Source of the DNA: NORP233 sp050186825
GTDB taxonomy: Bacteria; Planctomycetota; J058
Length of the DNA stretch: 64,000 nt
Assembly (NCBI GenBank): GCA_050186825.1
Contig: JBFWYD010000031.1
Span: forward strand, 1-64,000
Direction: 5' to 3'
Made by a program: the position numbers and the translations under genes. Below are positions 36,694-46,172 of this stretch, piece after piece (positions within the stretch are counted from its first letter, which is position 1; each line of letters begins with the position of its first letter). Under the pieces are notes generated by a model. It saw only the letters and a program-made list of their open reading frames with translations. It made no database searches and was not told the origin of the DNA.

Positions 36694-39600
36694 CTACGGC
36701 GCGCCGCGGCGGAGGCGCAGCCCGAGCAGGGCCGCGAACACCAGCAGCAGGCTGAGCGGGGCGCCGCCCTCGCCGCCACTCCCCAGGCTGTCCGTCTCGA
36801 GGCTGCAGAGGCCGGTGGTGTGGCTGCCGCCGCCCGAGGACGCGCTGGGCGCGGCCGTCGAGCCCGGGGCCGTGGTGCCGACGCTGCTCGTCACGGGCGA
36901 AGCGGTCGAGCCGGTCCCGGTGCCGCCGCCGGGGGCGGGGGCGCCGGGGACGCGGGTCACGCCGAAGGTCTTGGCGATCCGGTTCAGCTCGTTGCCCGCG
37001 TAGTCGCGCGGCGCGTCGCGGAAGTAGAGGACGAAGCGCACCTCGCCGCTGGCGGCCGGGTACTCGTCGCCGCCGAGCGGCAGCGCGTCCTGGTTGGTCA
37101 GGGTCAGCACCGAGGACTTGATCCCCGGCTGGTCGCCCCAGCCGCTGCCGGTGGTGGGCACGAGCGTGCTCACCGGGCTGCCGAGGAGCGAGTCGCCGCT
37201 GGCGTCGAGGGCCTGGACCTCGAGCGCGTAGGCGCGGGCGTCCATGCTCACGTCGAAGCGGAAGGTGACCGTCATGGCGCCCGCCGGGAGCACGCCGTTG
37301 ACCGCCGCGCCCGCGTCGACGGTCACGTCGTAGGGCACGCAGAAGATCGGGTTGGTCCAGCAGCGGAAGGCGTCGGGGCCGAGGTCCATCTGGTCCGGGT
37401 TGCCGCGCGTGTAGGCGCCGAGCGCCAGGGCCGTGTTCTTGGTGATCGGGCCCTCCTTCGCGGCGTCCAGGGCGTGCTCGTGCCAGGTCCCCGCGCCGTT
37501 GAGCGAGAGCTCGTTGACGCCGGTGATCTGGTCGTAGCTGGAGAGGCCCGCGAAGCCGCTCGGCCGGTTGCGCGCCGGGTTCCGGTTGCCCGCCTCGGTC
37601 TTGTAGAGCAGCAGCGAGGCGATCGGGCCGAACTCGGCGTTGCTCGTGTAGTAGTAGCGGAAGGTCGGGGCCAGCGAGCCGCGCTCGACCAGCGCCGTGA
37701 AGCCGCCGTCGAGCGGGCCGGCGCCCCCGATCCGCCCGTCCGGGTCCTCGACGCGCCGGGCCTGGTCGTGCCAGCGCAGGTTCGCGCCGTCGAAGCGCGG
37801 CTCGGCGTCGAGCTCGAAGGTGGCCAGCGGGCCGTCGGTGGTCACCGAGTTGCCGTCGGCGTAGGCCGCGAACCAGCGGTCGCCCGCGCTCGCGCCCGGC
37901 TTGCCGTCGCCGAAGCAGTAGGTGCGGACCTTGTACCAGGCCTCGTCGCCCACGTTGTAGGTCATCTGGAGGCTGAGCGGCGTGGCCGCGCGCCCGACCG
38001 AGAAGTTGAAGTCACCGTGCGCGTCGGAGCCGCCGGCCTGGTAGAGCTTGCGGATGAAGCGGACCTCGGGGTCGCTCACGAAGCTGTAGTCGAGCGTCTT
38101 GCTGAGCGCCTCGTGCCAGAGGGTCATGCCGTCCCACAGGCCCTTGTCCCAGTCGTCCGAGCCGCGCTGGAAGTCGGGGTCGGTCCACGGGTTCAGGTCG
38201 TTGAAGTCGATCTGGCTGGTCGGCAGCGAGCGCGTCCCGCGCCCGTTGAAGAACTCGAGGCCCTTGATCACGAACTCGTTGCTCTGGTCGTGGACCTCGT
38301 CGCGCGTGCGCAGGGCGGGGTCGAGGCCGAAGGCCCGCTCGTAGTTGGCGGGGTTCCAGCCCTGGCCGCTGTAGGGATGGGCGGCGTAGGCGAAGCTCTC
38401 GCCCTGGGTCGCCTGGCGGTTCTTGGCCACGTCGTTGAGCAGCGGGAACAGGTCGACGTTGATGTTCGGGTTGCCCGGCCCCTTCAGCCAGCCGCCGCCG
38501 TGCCACGGGCCCTCCACGTGGTCGGCGTTGTAGAGCAGCATGTGCGCGCCGAGCGGGATCCCGGGGAGCAGGTTGAGGATCTTGTTCAGGAAGGGGATCC
38601 GCGGGAGCGGCACGTCCTGCTTGAAGGCCACCTCCTCGTTGGCGGTCTTGCCGAAGATCGTCCGGAAGGCGTCGAGCTGGGTGGTCCCGGGCTGCGCCCC
38701 GACCGACTGCGGGCCGAAGGGCGGGCGGTGGTCCGCGCCGTCGGGGTCGGGGATCGTGCGGTTGTTGAAGGACGAGTGGTCCGTCGTGATGATCTTCATG
38801 TAGGCGTCGGCGGCCGTGGGGCCGGGGGTGATCCCCAGCGACCAGGCCGTCTCGAAGACCATCTGCAGCGGGCCGCCGTAGGCCTTGCGCGGCGCGAAGA
38901 TGTCCAGCGGCGAGCCGAAGTACCACTCCGCGATCGTGTGGTGATGCACGTCGTGGTAGTGGTTGTCGCCGGGCAGCTCGGGCAGGTCGTCGGCCGCGAA
39001 GTGGACCTTCATCACCCCGCGGTGGTGCCCGTTGCTCGTCTTGCTGAACACCCACAGCACCACCCGGTGCTGCTCCCACTCCATGTCCATCTCGACGTAC
39101 TTGTCGACGCCGGGCGCGGGCGTCGCCGCGACGCCGAAGGCAGCGCGCGGCATGTGGAAGATCTCGTGCCGGCCGTTCTGGTCGAGGTCCTGGCCGCCGA
39201 ACAGGTCGAGGCCGCTCCCGCGCAGGTTGCCCCGCTCGTCGGCGATCTCGAGCCCGGCGGGGGCGGTGGGCGCCGCGCCGTGGGTGTCGGTGTAGAGGTT
39301 CTGCCAGGGGCCCGTGGCCGCGTCACCGACTGCGATCGTCGTGCGCGCCACGCGCAGCTTGGTGGTGTTGGTCCGCCCGCCCTTGCTGGGGACGAACACC
39401 TGGAGCGGCACGTAGGGCCGGTTGGGCGCCACCCGCCAGGGCGCGTCGTGGATCACGTCCACGCCGTTGCTCTGCTGGTAGAGCCCGTGCAGCGTGGTCT
39501 GGGTGCCGACCAGGAAGTCCAGGAAGGCGGTGTTGTCGAAGACCACCTGCTCGCCCGCGAGCGGGGTCGCGTGCACGCGCAGCCGCTGGATCGCGACCGG

Positions 39601-41616
39601 CGGCGCGGCCGGGATCGTGTAGGTGAACTGGACGGTCGCGCGCTGGCCCACGGCCAGGACAGGGATCGTCTGCACGCCCAGGCCGCCGGCCGCGGCGGGG
39701 ATCACGGCGGCGGGAGCGGTCGCGACAGGTCCGGCCGCGCTCACGTCGGCCTGGACGGCCACGTTCAGCGCGTCGGCCGTGCCGCGGTTCTCGACCTCGA
39801 CCTCGACGCCGACCGTGCCCGAGGGCGCGGTGGGCGAGGTGATCCGGCGGGCCACGACCCGCAGGTCGGCCTGCGCGCCCGGCGCGATCGTGGTGTTGGT
39901 GCCGAGCTCGTTGTCCGCGGTCTCGGTCTCGCCGGGCGGGGTGCTGGCGATCGCGCGGATCACGTAGTTGCCCGCGGGCGGGGCCACGAAGGGGTAGGTC
40001 AGCTTGCGGCGCTCGCCGACCGTGAGGTCGATCACCTGGAAGCCGATCTCGATGCGCGAGCCCGAGCCGGCCAGGATCCGCTCGACGCGGATCACGCGGT
40101 TGGTCAGCGCGGTGTTGCCCTCGTTGCTGACCTCGATCACCACGCTCGCGTTGGCCCCGGGGATCGGCTTCTGCGGGTAGACGCTCAGGTCGGTGACCGC
40201 GATGTCCACGTAGGTCGCGTCGGCGCGGAGCACGGCCAGCTCGGCGTCGAGCTGCCCGAAGCGGTAGGTGGTCCCGGCGGCCTTGAGCTCGGGGATCGGC
40301 CGCTGGGCGTTCTTGAGGATGTTCCCGATCTGGTCGCCCGTCAGGGTGGTCTGGCGCGAGGCGACCAGGGCGGCCACGCCCGAGGTGAAGGCCGCGGCGG
40401 CGCTCGAGCCGGTCACGAAGCCGTAGACGTCGCCCGGGAGGGTGGTCACGACCTTCTCGCCCGGGGCGCCGACCTCGACGCCCTCGGCCAGCACGGCGTC
40501 GTAGCCGAGCTTGCCGTCGGGCTGGAGCGCGGTGGCCGAGATCACGCCGGGGTAGGCGGCCGGGAACACCTCGTGGTGCACGGGGTCGTTGCCGGCCGAG
40601 GCCACGACCACGACCCCCGCCGTCAAGGCGCGGTTGACCGCGGCCTCGAGCACGGCGCTGCCCACCGGGGCGCCGAGCGAGAGGTTGATCACCCGCGCGT
40701 TCTGCTGGATCGCGTAGTCGATGCCGGCCACCACGTCGGCCACGCTGGCCTGGCCCTGCGAGTCGGCGACCTTCACGGGCATCACGCGGGCGTTCATGGC
40801 CACGCCGGCGACGCCGAGGTTGTTCTGCCCCTCGGCGGCCACGATCCCGCACATTGCGGTGCCGTGCCCGTTGTCGTCGCTCATGGTCGCGGTGTTGTTG
40901 ACGAAGTCGAAGCCCGGGACGAGCCGGTTGGCGAGGTCGGGGTGCGCGGTGTCGGCGCCCGTGTCGAGCACGGCCACCACCACGCTCTGGATGCCCGTGG
41001 TGATATCCCAGGCCCGCTCCAGGCCCGCGTTCTTGTTGCCGGTGACCTGGAAGAAGGGGTCGTTGGGGACCAGCGCGCAGCGGGCGACCGCGTTCGGCTC
41101 GGCGAAGCGCACCGCGGGCTCCGCGCGCAGGGCGACCAGCAGGCCGGCGACGTCGCGCTCACGGCTCAGGACCGCGTGGTCGCGCCCGAGGCGGAGCACC
41201 TTGGCGTCGAGGCGCGCGGCGAGCGCGTCGATCTCGGCGCCGCTCCCGCTCCAGCCCACGAGCACCTGGCCCGCGATCGAGGGGATGCCCTCGACGTCCA
41301 CCACGCGATGCTCGCGACCCTTGACCTGGTCGATGGCGTGGCGGAAGCGCGAGAGCATGGCCTTGGTGTCGAGCCCGCAGGTGTGCCCGGGGGCGCCGTG
41401 GCCCTCCTCGCCGTGCTCCTGCTCGCCTGGGCAGCCCGCGCCGTGCTCGTCCGCGTGCGCGCCGGCCGCCGTGCTGGCGACCACGGGGGCGGGCGCCGTG
41501 TCGGGCAGCGCGCGGGAGAGCAGGCAGAAGCAGCCGATGGCCCCGAGCGCGTAGAGCGCGCCGCGCGAGCGCCGCGGCCGACGCCCCTCGCCGAGGGGCG
41601 AACCCTGAACCTGCAT
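36694..41616 (-). CDS. secreted subtilisin-like protease with CARDB and PHP-type domains
   Basis: 1640 aa, starting at ATG 41616 behind GGAGAGAGG. Signal/anchor about 20-37, then a His/Glu-rich stretch (about 54-80, possible metal binding). An inhibitor-like prodomain (about 105-175) precedes a peptidase S8 domain (about 195-440) with Asp218 (VLDTGAD), His251 (NGHGTA), oxyanion Asn343 (SAGN) and Ser405 (TGSSAAAAF). CARDB-like beta domains span about 455-690. Residues about 885-1200 look like a PHP metallohydrolase: HYHDVHHHT, TTDHSSF, AHPYSG and GSDAHGDF. The C-terminus has a Thr/Ser/Gly linker, one Cys, a hydrophobic helix and an RLRR tail, resembling bacterial C-terminal sorting signals. 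A protease joined to a PHP phosphoesterase is rare. Confidence 0.88.
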   Translation of the reverse strand: MQVQGSPLGEGRRPRRSRGALYALGAIGCFCLLSRALPDTAPAPVVASTAAGAHADEHGAGCPGEQEHGEEGHGAPGHTCGLDTKAMLSRFRHAIDQVKGREHRVVDVEGIPSIAGQVLVGWSGSGAEIDALAARLDAKVLRLGRDHAVLSRERDVAGLLVALRAEPAVRFAEPNAVARCALVPNDPFFQVTGNKNAGLERAWDITTGIQSVVVAVLDTGADTAHPDLANRLVPGFDFVNNTATMSDDNGHGTAMCGIVAAEGQNNLGVAGVAMNARVMPVKVADSQGQASVADVVAGIDYAIQQNARVINLSLGAPVGSAVLEAAVNRALTAGVVVVASAGNDPVHHEVFPAAYPGVISATALQPDGKLGYDAVLAEGVEVGAPGEKVVTTLPGDVYGFVTGSSAAAAFTSGVAALVASRQTTLTGDQIGNILKNAQRPIPELKAAGTTYRFGQLDAELAVLRADATYVDIAVTDLSVYPQKPIPGANASVVIEVSNEGNTALTNRVIRVERILAGSGSRIEIGFQVIDLTVGERRKLTYPFVAPPAGNYVIRAIASTPPGETETADNELGTNTTIAPGAQADLRVVARRITSPTAPSGTVGVEVEVENRGTADALNVAVQADVSAAGPVATAPAAVIPAAAGGLGVQTIPVLAVGQRATVQFTYTIPAAPPVAIQRLRVHATPLAGEQVVFDNTAFLDFLVGTQTTLHGLYQQSNGVDVIHDAPWRVAPNRPYVPLQVFVPSKGGRTNTTKLRVARTTIAVGDAATGPWQNLYTDTHGAAPTAPAGLEIADERGNLRGSGLDLFGGQDLDQNGRHEIFHMPRAAFGVAATPAPGVDKYVEMDMEWEQHRVVLWVFSKTSNGHHRGVMKVHFAADDLPELPGDNHYHDVHHHTIAEWYFGSPLDIFAPRKAYGGPLQMVFETAWSLGITPGPTAADAYMKIITTDHSSFNNRTIPDPDGADHRPPFGPQSVGAQPGTTQLDAFRTIFGKTANEEVAFKQDVPLPRIPFLNKILNLLPGIPLGAHMLLYNADHVEGPWHGGGWLKGPGNPNINVDLFPLLNDVAKNRQATQGESFAYAAHPYSGQGWNPANYERAFGLDPALRTRDEVHDQSNEFVIKGLEFFNGRGTRSLPTSQIDFNDLNPWTDPDFQRGSDDWDKGLWDGMTLWHEALSKTLDYSFVSDPEVRFIRKLYQAGGSDAHGDFNFSVGRAATPLSLQMTYNVGDEAWYKVRTYCFGDGKPGASAGDRWFAAYADGNSVTTDGPLATFELDAEPRFDGANLRWHDQARRVEDPDGRIGGAGPLDGGFTALVERGSLAPTFRYYYTSNAEFGPIASLLLYKTEAGNRNPARNRPSGFAGLSSYDQITGVNELSLNGAGTWHEHALDAAKEGPITKNTALALGAYTRGNPDQMDLGPDAFRCWTNPIFCVPYDVTVDAGAAVNGVLPAGAMTVTFRFDVSMDARAYALEVQALDASGDSLLGSPVSTLVPTTGSGWGDQPGIKSSVLTLTNQDALPLGGDEYPAASGEVRFVLYFRDAPRDYAGNELNRIAKTFGVTRVPGAPAPGGGTGTGSTASPVTSSVGTTAPGSTAAPSASSGGGSHTTGLCSLETDSLGSGGEGGAPLSLLLVFAALLGLRLRRGAP

Positions 41617-41733
41617 GACGACCTCTCTCCTCGACCGGCGCGCAGAGCGCCCGCACCCACCACCCGCTTGCGAGCAAACGGTCGTCCGATGCGGACGCTG
41701 ATTGGCGGATTCGCGTGGCCGGTGAAGACGCAG

Positions 41734-41762
41734 TAAATACAATCCCGCGAGAGGCTTGTAAA
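41734..41762 (-). promoter_or_regulatory. sigma-70-like promoter of the subtilase gene
   Basis: On the minus strand, TTTACA (41757-41762), a 17-base spacer, then TATTTA (41734-41739). The region is AT-rich against a high-GC background. The leader to ATG 41616 would be about 110 bases and carries the ribosome site. Confidence 0.6.
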
Positions 41763-42147
41763 CGGGAATCCCACCCCGGGTCCGCGGGGTCCCCGATCCT
41801 GGTCACCCGATTTCGGGAAATCCCGACGCCACCAGGACTCGCCGCGCTGCGTCACTCGTGGGGCCTGGACGGGCCAAGGCCGAAGAGAACGCCAAGGTGC
41901 GGTGGAGCGAGCTCCGGCGGCGACAAGGTCGGGTCGAGATTCCTCCGGCCTCAGGGTCCGGTTGCGAGGGCTCTCTGCAGAGAAAGGAACGCCAAGACGC
42001 GAAGCCGAGAGGATCGGGTCGTGTGCAGAGCACCGCAGAACGCCAAGGCCGAGGAGAACGCGAAGGTGCGGTCGGCGAGCTAGGAGCGAGCTCCGGCGAC
42101 AAGGTCGGGTCGAGACTCCTCCGGCCTCAGGGTCCGCGCAGCTCGGC
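41763..42147. other. intergenic region with repeats, no gene
   Basis: Between the divergent subtilase promoter and the end of the minus-strand dehydrogenase gene. Apart from the direct repeats at 41876-42136, nothing coding is supported. Short frames there come from AACGCCAAGG-type repeats. Confidence 0.5.
41876..42136 (+). repeat. pair of 85-92 bp direct repeats with AACGCCAAG motifs
   Basis: 41876-41960 and 42045-42136 share AAGGCCGAAGAGAACGCC-like starts and GACAAGGTCGGGTCGAGA ends, separated by 84 bases that contain two more AACGCCAAG motifs. They resemble the AACGCAAAGGCGC family at 53812-54130. Confidence 0.75.
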
Positions 42148-42849
42148 TCAGAAGTCCTGGCCGAGGGCGTGGACGCTCAGCTCGTCCACGTTGACCCCGG
42201 GCGGCTGGCGCACGAGGTCCACGATCACGCCCGCGAGGTGGCCGGGGTCGAGCTCCCAGGGCTGCGTGTTGGCCGAGGGCGCGCGCCCGCCGAAGTGGGT
42301 GTTCACGATCCCCGGGTTGACCACGGTGGACTTCACGCCCGCGGTCCGCAGCTCGCGCGCGAGCGACTGCGAGAAGCCGGCCACCGCGTGCTTGGTGGCA
42401 GCGTAGACCGCCATGTTCGCGAGCGGCTTGCGGGCCAGGTCCGAGGCGATGTGGACGAGGTGCCCGCGGCCGCGCGCGACCATCGCGGGGACGACCTCAC
42501 GCGTGAGCAGCACCAGCCCGAGCAGGTTGACCTCGACCTGGAGCGCGAGCTCCTCGGGCGAGCTCTCGAGGAAGGGCTTGTAGCTGCCCGTCCCCGCGTT
42601 GTTGATCAGCGCGTCGACCGGGCCGAAGCGCGCCTCGAGGGCCGCAAGCGCGGGGCGGAGGGTGGCGCGATCGGCGAGGTCGAGGCGCGCGGTGGCCAGG
42701 CGCTCGTGGCCGAGCTCGTCCGCGAGCGCGCGCAGCTCCGGCTCGCTGCGCGCCACCGCGGACACGCGCGCGCCGGCGGCGTGGAAGGCGCGCGCCAGCG
42801 CGCAGCCGAGGCCGCGGCTGGCGCCGGTGATCAGGACGTGGTCGTGCAC
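42148..42849 (-). CDS. short-chain dehydrogenase/reductase (SDR)
   Basis: 233 aa. Classical SDR: cofactor motif TGASRGLG at residues 8-15, NNAG, catalytic Ser (HIASDLA) and YAATK. It is an NAD(P)-dependent oxidoreductase with unknown substrate. The Arg/Ser after the glycine motif favours NADPH (weak inference). GTG 42849 overlaps the 3' end of the GT87 gene by 19 bases, so it is the last gene of the minus-strand operon that starts at 46172. Confidence 0.92.
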   Translation of the reverse strand: MHDHVLITGASRGLGCALARAFHAAGARVSAVARSEPELRALADELGHERLATARLDLADRATLRPALAALEARFGPVDALINNAGTGSYKPFLESSPEELALQVEVNLLGLVLLTREVVPAMVARGRGHLVHIASDLARKPLANMAVYAATKHAVAGFSQSLARELRTAGVKSTVVNPGIVNTHFGGRAPSANTQPWELDPGHLAGVIVDLVRQPPGVNVDELSVHALGQDF

Positions 42850-44171
42850 GGCGGCGCTCCTGCGCTGGGGTCGGGGTCGAGGCCAGGCTCGAGGCCAGGC
42901 TCGAGCTCCGGGTCGGGGTCGAGGTGCTCCTCGGGGGCCGGACCATCCTCGGGGACGAGGTCCGGCGCGAGCGTGAGCCCGAGCGCGAGCAGGAGCAGGC
43001 CGCCGGTCGTCCCACCCCACAGGATCCACGCGTCGGCGAGCGCGCGCCCGAGCGGGCCGCGCCCGGCCAGGCCGACGGCCAGGAGCGCCAGGGCCAGCGG
43101 CGCGCGATGCCGCCCCGGGCGCAGCAGGAGCGCCCCCGCGACCGCGCCCGGGAGGATCAAGGTCACGAGGTGCGGCTTCCAGGCGATGGGCGAGACCAGC
43201 GGGATCGCGGCCGTGACCAGGGCCAGGGCGCGTACGCCGCGCGCGCGCTGCGCGAGCGCGAGCGCCAGCGCGAAGGCGCCGAGCGACAGCGCGCGGGCGA
43301 GCAGCAGCGCGCGCTCGGGCGGGAGGGCGAGCAGCAGCGGGCGCGGCGTCTGGCCGGCGTCGGCGCTCCCGGCCAGGAGGCGCGCGGCGAGGCCAGGGAG
43401 CGCCGCGTTGTTGCCGACGAAGGCGTGGTAGCGCGCGTTCCAGGGGGTGACCTCGAGCGCGAAGCGCGCCAGGTAGTCGAGGTTCCGCCCCCAGCCGAGG
43501 ACGAGGGCGGGCAGGAGCAGGAGCGCCGCGAGGGTGGCGCCCGCGGCGGCGACCACGCGCCTGCGCCCCCGGAGCAGGTAGTGGGCGACGACCAGCCCCG
43601 GGGTCAGCTTGAGCGCAACCGCCGCGGCGAGCAGCGCGCCGCCCAGGAGCTCGCCGCGCTGGAGCTCGCCGCGCTGGGCGCTTCCCGGCGCGGCCCCGAC
43701 GCCCGCGCGCTCGACCGCGGCGATCCCCTCGAGGGTCAGCCAGGCCACGAGCAGGTTGACCTGCCCATGGTTCAGGTCGCTCCACGCGTAGCGCAGCCAG
43801 AAGCCGAGCCCGAGCGCCACGGCGAGCGCGCTCGGCGGGCGCGGGAGCAGGTCCACGGCCAGCCAGGCCGCGCGGAAGGCGGCCAGGACCCCGAGCGCGC
43901 ACCACAGCCCGCGCAGGAGCGGGAAGGGGAGGGCGCACAGCGGGGCGAAGGCGAGCGCGAAGGGCGGCGGGTAGATGTAGGCCGTCGGCCGGGTCGGGTC
44001 CGGCCCCTCGCGCAGGTGGTAGAGGTCGAGGCCCGCCTGCACCCGCGGGCAGACCCGGTAGTAGACGACCAGGTCGCCGTCGTTCGGCCGCCCCGCCGCG
44101 CGCAGCCCGAGGCCGAGCGCGAGCAGCAGGGCCGCCAGGACCAGCGGCGCGCGCCTACTCGGCGGCGCCAT
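42831..44171 (-). CDS. GT87 (DUF2029) family membrane glycosyltransferase
   Basis: 446 aa with about ten to twelve membrane helices. Family marks: DLVVYYRVCPRVQAGLDLY, a YIYPPPFALAFAPL segment, and the intramembrane DLNHGQVNLLVAWL motif. GT87 enzymes use polyprenyl-phosphate sugars, for example mannosyltransferases of actinobacterial glycolipids. The specific product here is unknown. It overlaps the sensor-kinase gene by 17 bases at its start and the SDR gene at its end. Confidence 0.88.
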   Translation of the reverse strand: MAPPSRRAPLVLAALLLALGLGLRAAGRPNDGDLVVYYRVCPRVQAGLDLYHLREGPDPTRPTAYIYPPPFALAFAPLCALPFPLLRGLWCALGVLAAFRAAWLAVDLLPRPPSALAVALGLGFWLRYAWSDLNHGQVNLLVAWLTLEGIAAVERAGVGAAPGSAQRGELQRGELLGGALLAAAVALKLTPGLVVAHYLLRGRRRVVAAAGATLAALLLLPALVLGWGRNLDYLARFALEVTPWNARYHAFVGNNAALPGLAARLLAGSADAGQTPRPLLLALPPERALLLARALSLGAFALALALAQRARGVRALALVTAAIPLVSPIAWKPHLVTLILPGAVAGALLLRPGRHRAPLALALLAVGLAGRGPLGRALADAWILWGGTTGGLLLLALGLTLAPDLVPEDGPAPEEHLDPDPELEPGLEPGLDPDPSAGAPPCTTTS

Positions 44172-45681
44172 CGATGGGGAGCAGGACGCGGAACACCGCG
44201 CCCTGGCCGGGGCCGTCGCTCTGGACCGAGATCGTCCCGCCGTGGCGCTCGACGGTCCCGTAGACCAGGGCCAGCCCCAGGCCGGTCCCCTCGCCCGGGT
44301 CCTTGGTCGTGAAGAAGGGCTCGAACAGCCGGTCGAGGTCCTCGCGCTCGATCCCCATCCCGGTGTCGGCGACCTCGATCAGGAGCCGCCCGCCCTCGCG
44401 CCCCACCCGCGCCGCGACCTCGCCCCCGCCGCGCACGGCGTCGAGCGCGTTGAACAGCAGGTTGAGCGAGGCCTCCTTGAGCGCGTCGGGGTCGCCGCGC
44501 AGCTCGAAGCGGCCCTTGGGCTCCATGAAGTGGATCGGGTGCTCGCGCGCGCGCGGGTCGAGGCGCGCCAGCTGCACGGCGTCGTGCACGATCTCGACCA
44601 GGTCGCAGGGCTGGACCACGGTCGGGCGCGGGCGGGCGAAGTCGAGCAGGCGGCGGATGATCGACTTCAGCCGGTAGGCCTCGCTCTCGATCGTCTCCAG
44701 GTAGTCGGGGAAGTCCTCGAAGGAGGCCACCCGCGCGAGCTCCGGGTCCTGGGCCCGATCGCGCAGGCCCTCGGCGGCGCTGGCGATGACCGTGAGCGGG
44801 TTCGCGACCTCGTGGGCCACGCCGGCGGCGAGCCGCCCGACCGCGGCCAGCTTGCGCGCGCGCTCGAGGTCCTTCTCGCGCCGACGCAGCTCCTCGGTGC
44901 GCTGGCGGACCTTCTCCTCCAGGTCCTGGCGGCTCTCGCGCAGCCGGTCGGTCATGTCGTTGAAGGCGTGCCCGAGCTCGCCCAGCTCGTCGCTGGTCAC
45001 GACCGGGACCTCGACGTCGAGGTTGCCGCGGCCCACCTCCCGCGCGGCGCGCAGCAGGCGCACGATCGGCTGCGCGGTGGCGCGCGCGAGGACGATCGCG
45101 CACACCACCGTGAACACCACCGAGAGGCTCAGCCCGCCGATGGTCACGTAGGTGTTGAGCGCGTTGGCCCGATCGACCACGGCCTTGGTCGCGAGGCGCG
45201 CCTCGTGCCCGACCGGCTCGATCACGCCCGTCTCGCGCACGCGCACCACCTCGCGGAAGGCCGGCTCGGCGCGGTCGAGCTCGGCGAAGCCGCTGCGCCC
45301 GCCCTCCTGCGCCAGGGCGTAGGCCTCGCCCACCTGGCGGTAGACCACGACCGAGCTCTCGATCTCGGCGATGGCGTGCAGCGAGTTGGGGGTGCTCGTG
45401 AGCTTGACCAGGCTGCGGCAGAGGATCACGGTCCGGTCCGCGTGCCGGCGCAGGGCCTGGCGCGCGCGCCCGCTGGGCGGGCTGCCCAGGTCCTCGATCG
45501 AGGGCAGCTGCGCCAGCTCCGCCTTGATCTGGCCGCAGATGTCGTCGGTCTGGGTGTAGATCTCGAGTCGGTCCACGTCGCGACCGACCACGCGCAGGCC
45601 CCAGGCCGCGGCCAGGCCCTCGAGCAGGAGGAACATGCCCGAGGCGAGGAACAGGAGCAGGAACCGGGTGCGAAGGCGCAT
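44155..45681 (-). CDS. orphan sensor histidine kinase with HAMP domain
   Basis: 508 aa. Membrane helices at about 6-25 and 178-200 enclose a helical periplasmic sensor. HAMP lies at about 201-255 and a short coiled coil at 255-278. HisKA has His290 (GVAHEVANPLT), and HATPase_c has NALDAV, DTGMGIE and GTGLGLALV. The HEVANPLT variant is typical of NtrB-like kinases that often work with NtrC-type regulators. No response regulator is adjacent, so its partner is elsewhere. ATG 45681 lies 14 bases after the SRPBCC gene. Confidence 0.92.
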   Translation of the reverse strand: MRLRTRFLLLFLASGMFLLLEGLAAAWGLRVVGRDVDRLEIYTQTDDICGQIKAELAQLPSIEDLGSPPSGRARQALRRHADRTVILCRSLVKLTSTPNSLHAIAEIESSVVVYRQVGEAYALAQEGGRSGFAELDRAEPAFREVVRVRETGVIEPVGHEARLATKAVVDRANALNTYVTIGGLSLSVVFTVVCAIVLARATAQPIVRLLRAAREVGRGNLDVEVPVVTSDELGELGHAFNDMTDRLRESRQDLEEKVRQRTEELRRREKDLERARKLAAVGRLAAGVAHEVANPLTVIASAAEGLRDRAQDPELARVASFEDFPDYLETIESEAYRLKSIIRRLLDFARPRPTVVQPCDLVEIVHDAVQLARLDPRAREHPIHFMEPKGRFELRGDPDALKEASLNLLFNALDAVRGGGEVAARVGREGGRLLIEVADTGMGIEREDLDRLFEPFFTTKDPGEGTGLGLALVYGTVERHGGTISVQSDGPGQGAVFRVLLPIDGAAE

Positions 45682-45695
45682 CGCCCGCGCGCCCC

Positions 45696-46172
45696 CTAGC
45701 CGGCGAAGTGACCGCGCAGGGTGGCGAGCACCATCCCCCAGGCGCGCTCGAAGTAGGCCTGGAGCTCGGGCCAGCGCCCGCCCACCCCCCAGCCGAGCTG
45801 GGTCAGCGAGACGCGCGTCCCGGGGCCGAGGGGCTCGAGCTCGAGCACGACCCAGGTGTGCTGGCCGCGCAGCTCGCCGAAGTCCGGCGGCGCATTCCAG
45901 GAGAAGGAGAGCATCCGCTCGGGCAGGTAGCTGAGCACCCGACAGCCCTCGCTCCCGCGCGCGCCCAGGGGCTGCTCGCCGTCGAAGTAGAGCTCGTAGG
46001 CGCCGCCCGGCTCGAGCTCGATCCAGCAGGGGACCCCGAAGAAGCCCTCGAAGCCGGCGCTCGTGGTCCAGGCCGCCCACACCCGCGCGGGCTCGGCCGG
46101 GACCTCGACCGAGAGGCGCAGCGCGGGCGCGGCTGGATCGAGGTCACGGCGGCGAGGCGCGGCGTCGTGCAC
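45696..46172 (-). CDS. SRPBCC/AHSA1-type lipid- or ligand-binding protein
   Basis: 158 aa. START-like fold pattern of activator-of-Hsp90-homologue proteins: LRLSVEVPAEPARVWAAWTT, LEPGGAYELYFDG, RMLSFSWNAPP and VVLELEPLGPGTRVSLTQLGW, ending in a long helix. It binds a hydrophobic ligand or regulates a partner; specificity unknown. GTG 46172 follows a leaderless -10 and opens the four-gene operon SRPBCC, sensor kinase, GT87, SDR. Confidence 0.88.
   Translation of the reverse strand: MHDAAPRRRDLDPAAPALRLSVEVPAEPARVWAAWTTSAGFEGFFGVPCWIELEPGGAYELYFDGEQPLGARGSEGCRVLSYLPERMLSFSWNAPPDFGELRGQHTWVVLELEPLGPGTRVSLTQLGWGVGGRWPELQAYFERAWGMVLATLRGHFAG

Noticed and set aside
36559..41736. Continuous 1725-codon plus-strand frame opposite the subtilase
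   Set aside because: Arg/Val/His-rich composition without domains; it mirrors the third-position bias of the real subtilase gene.
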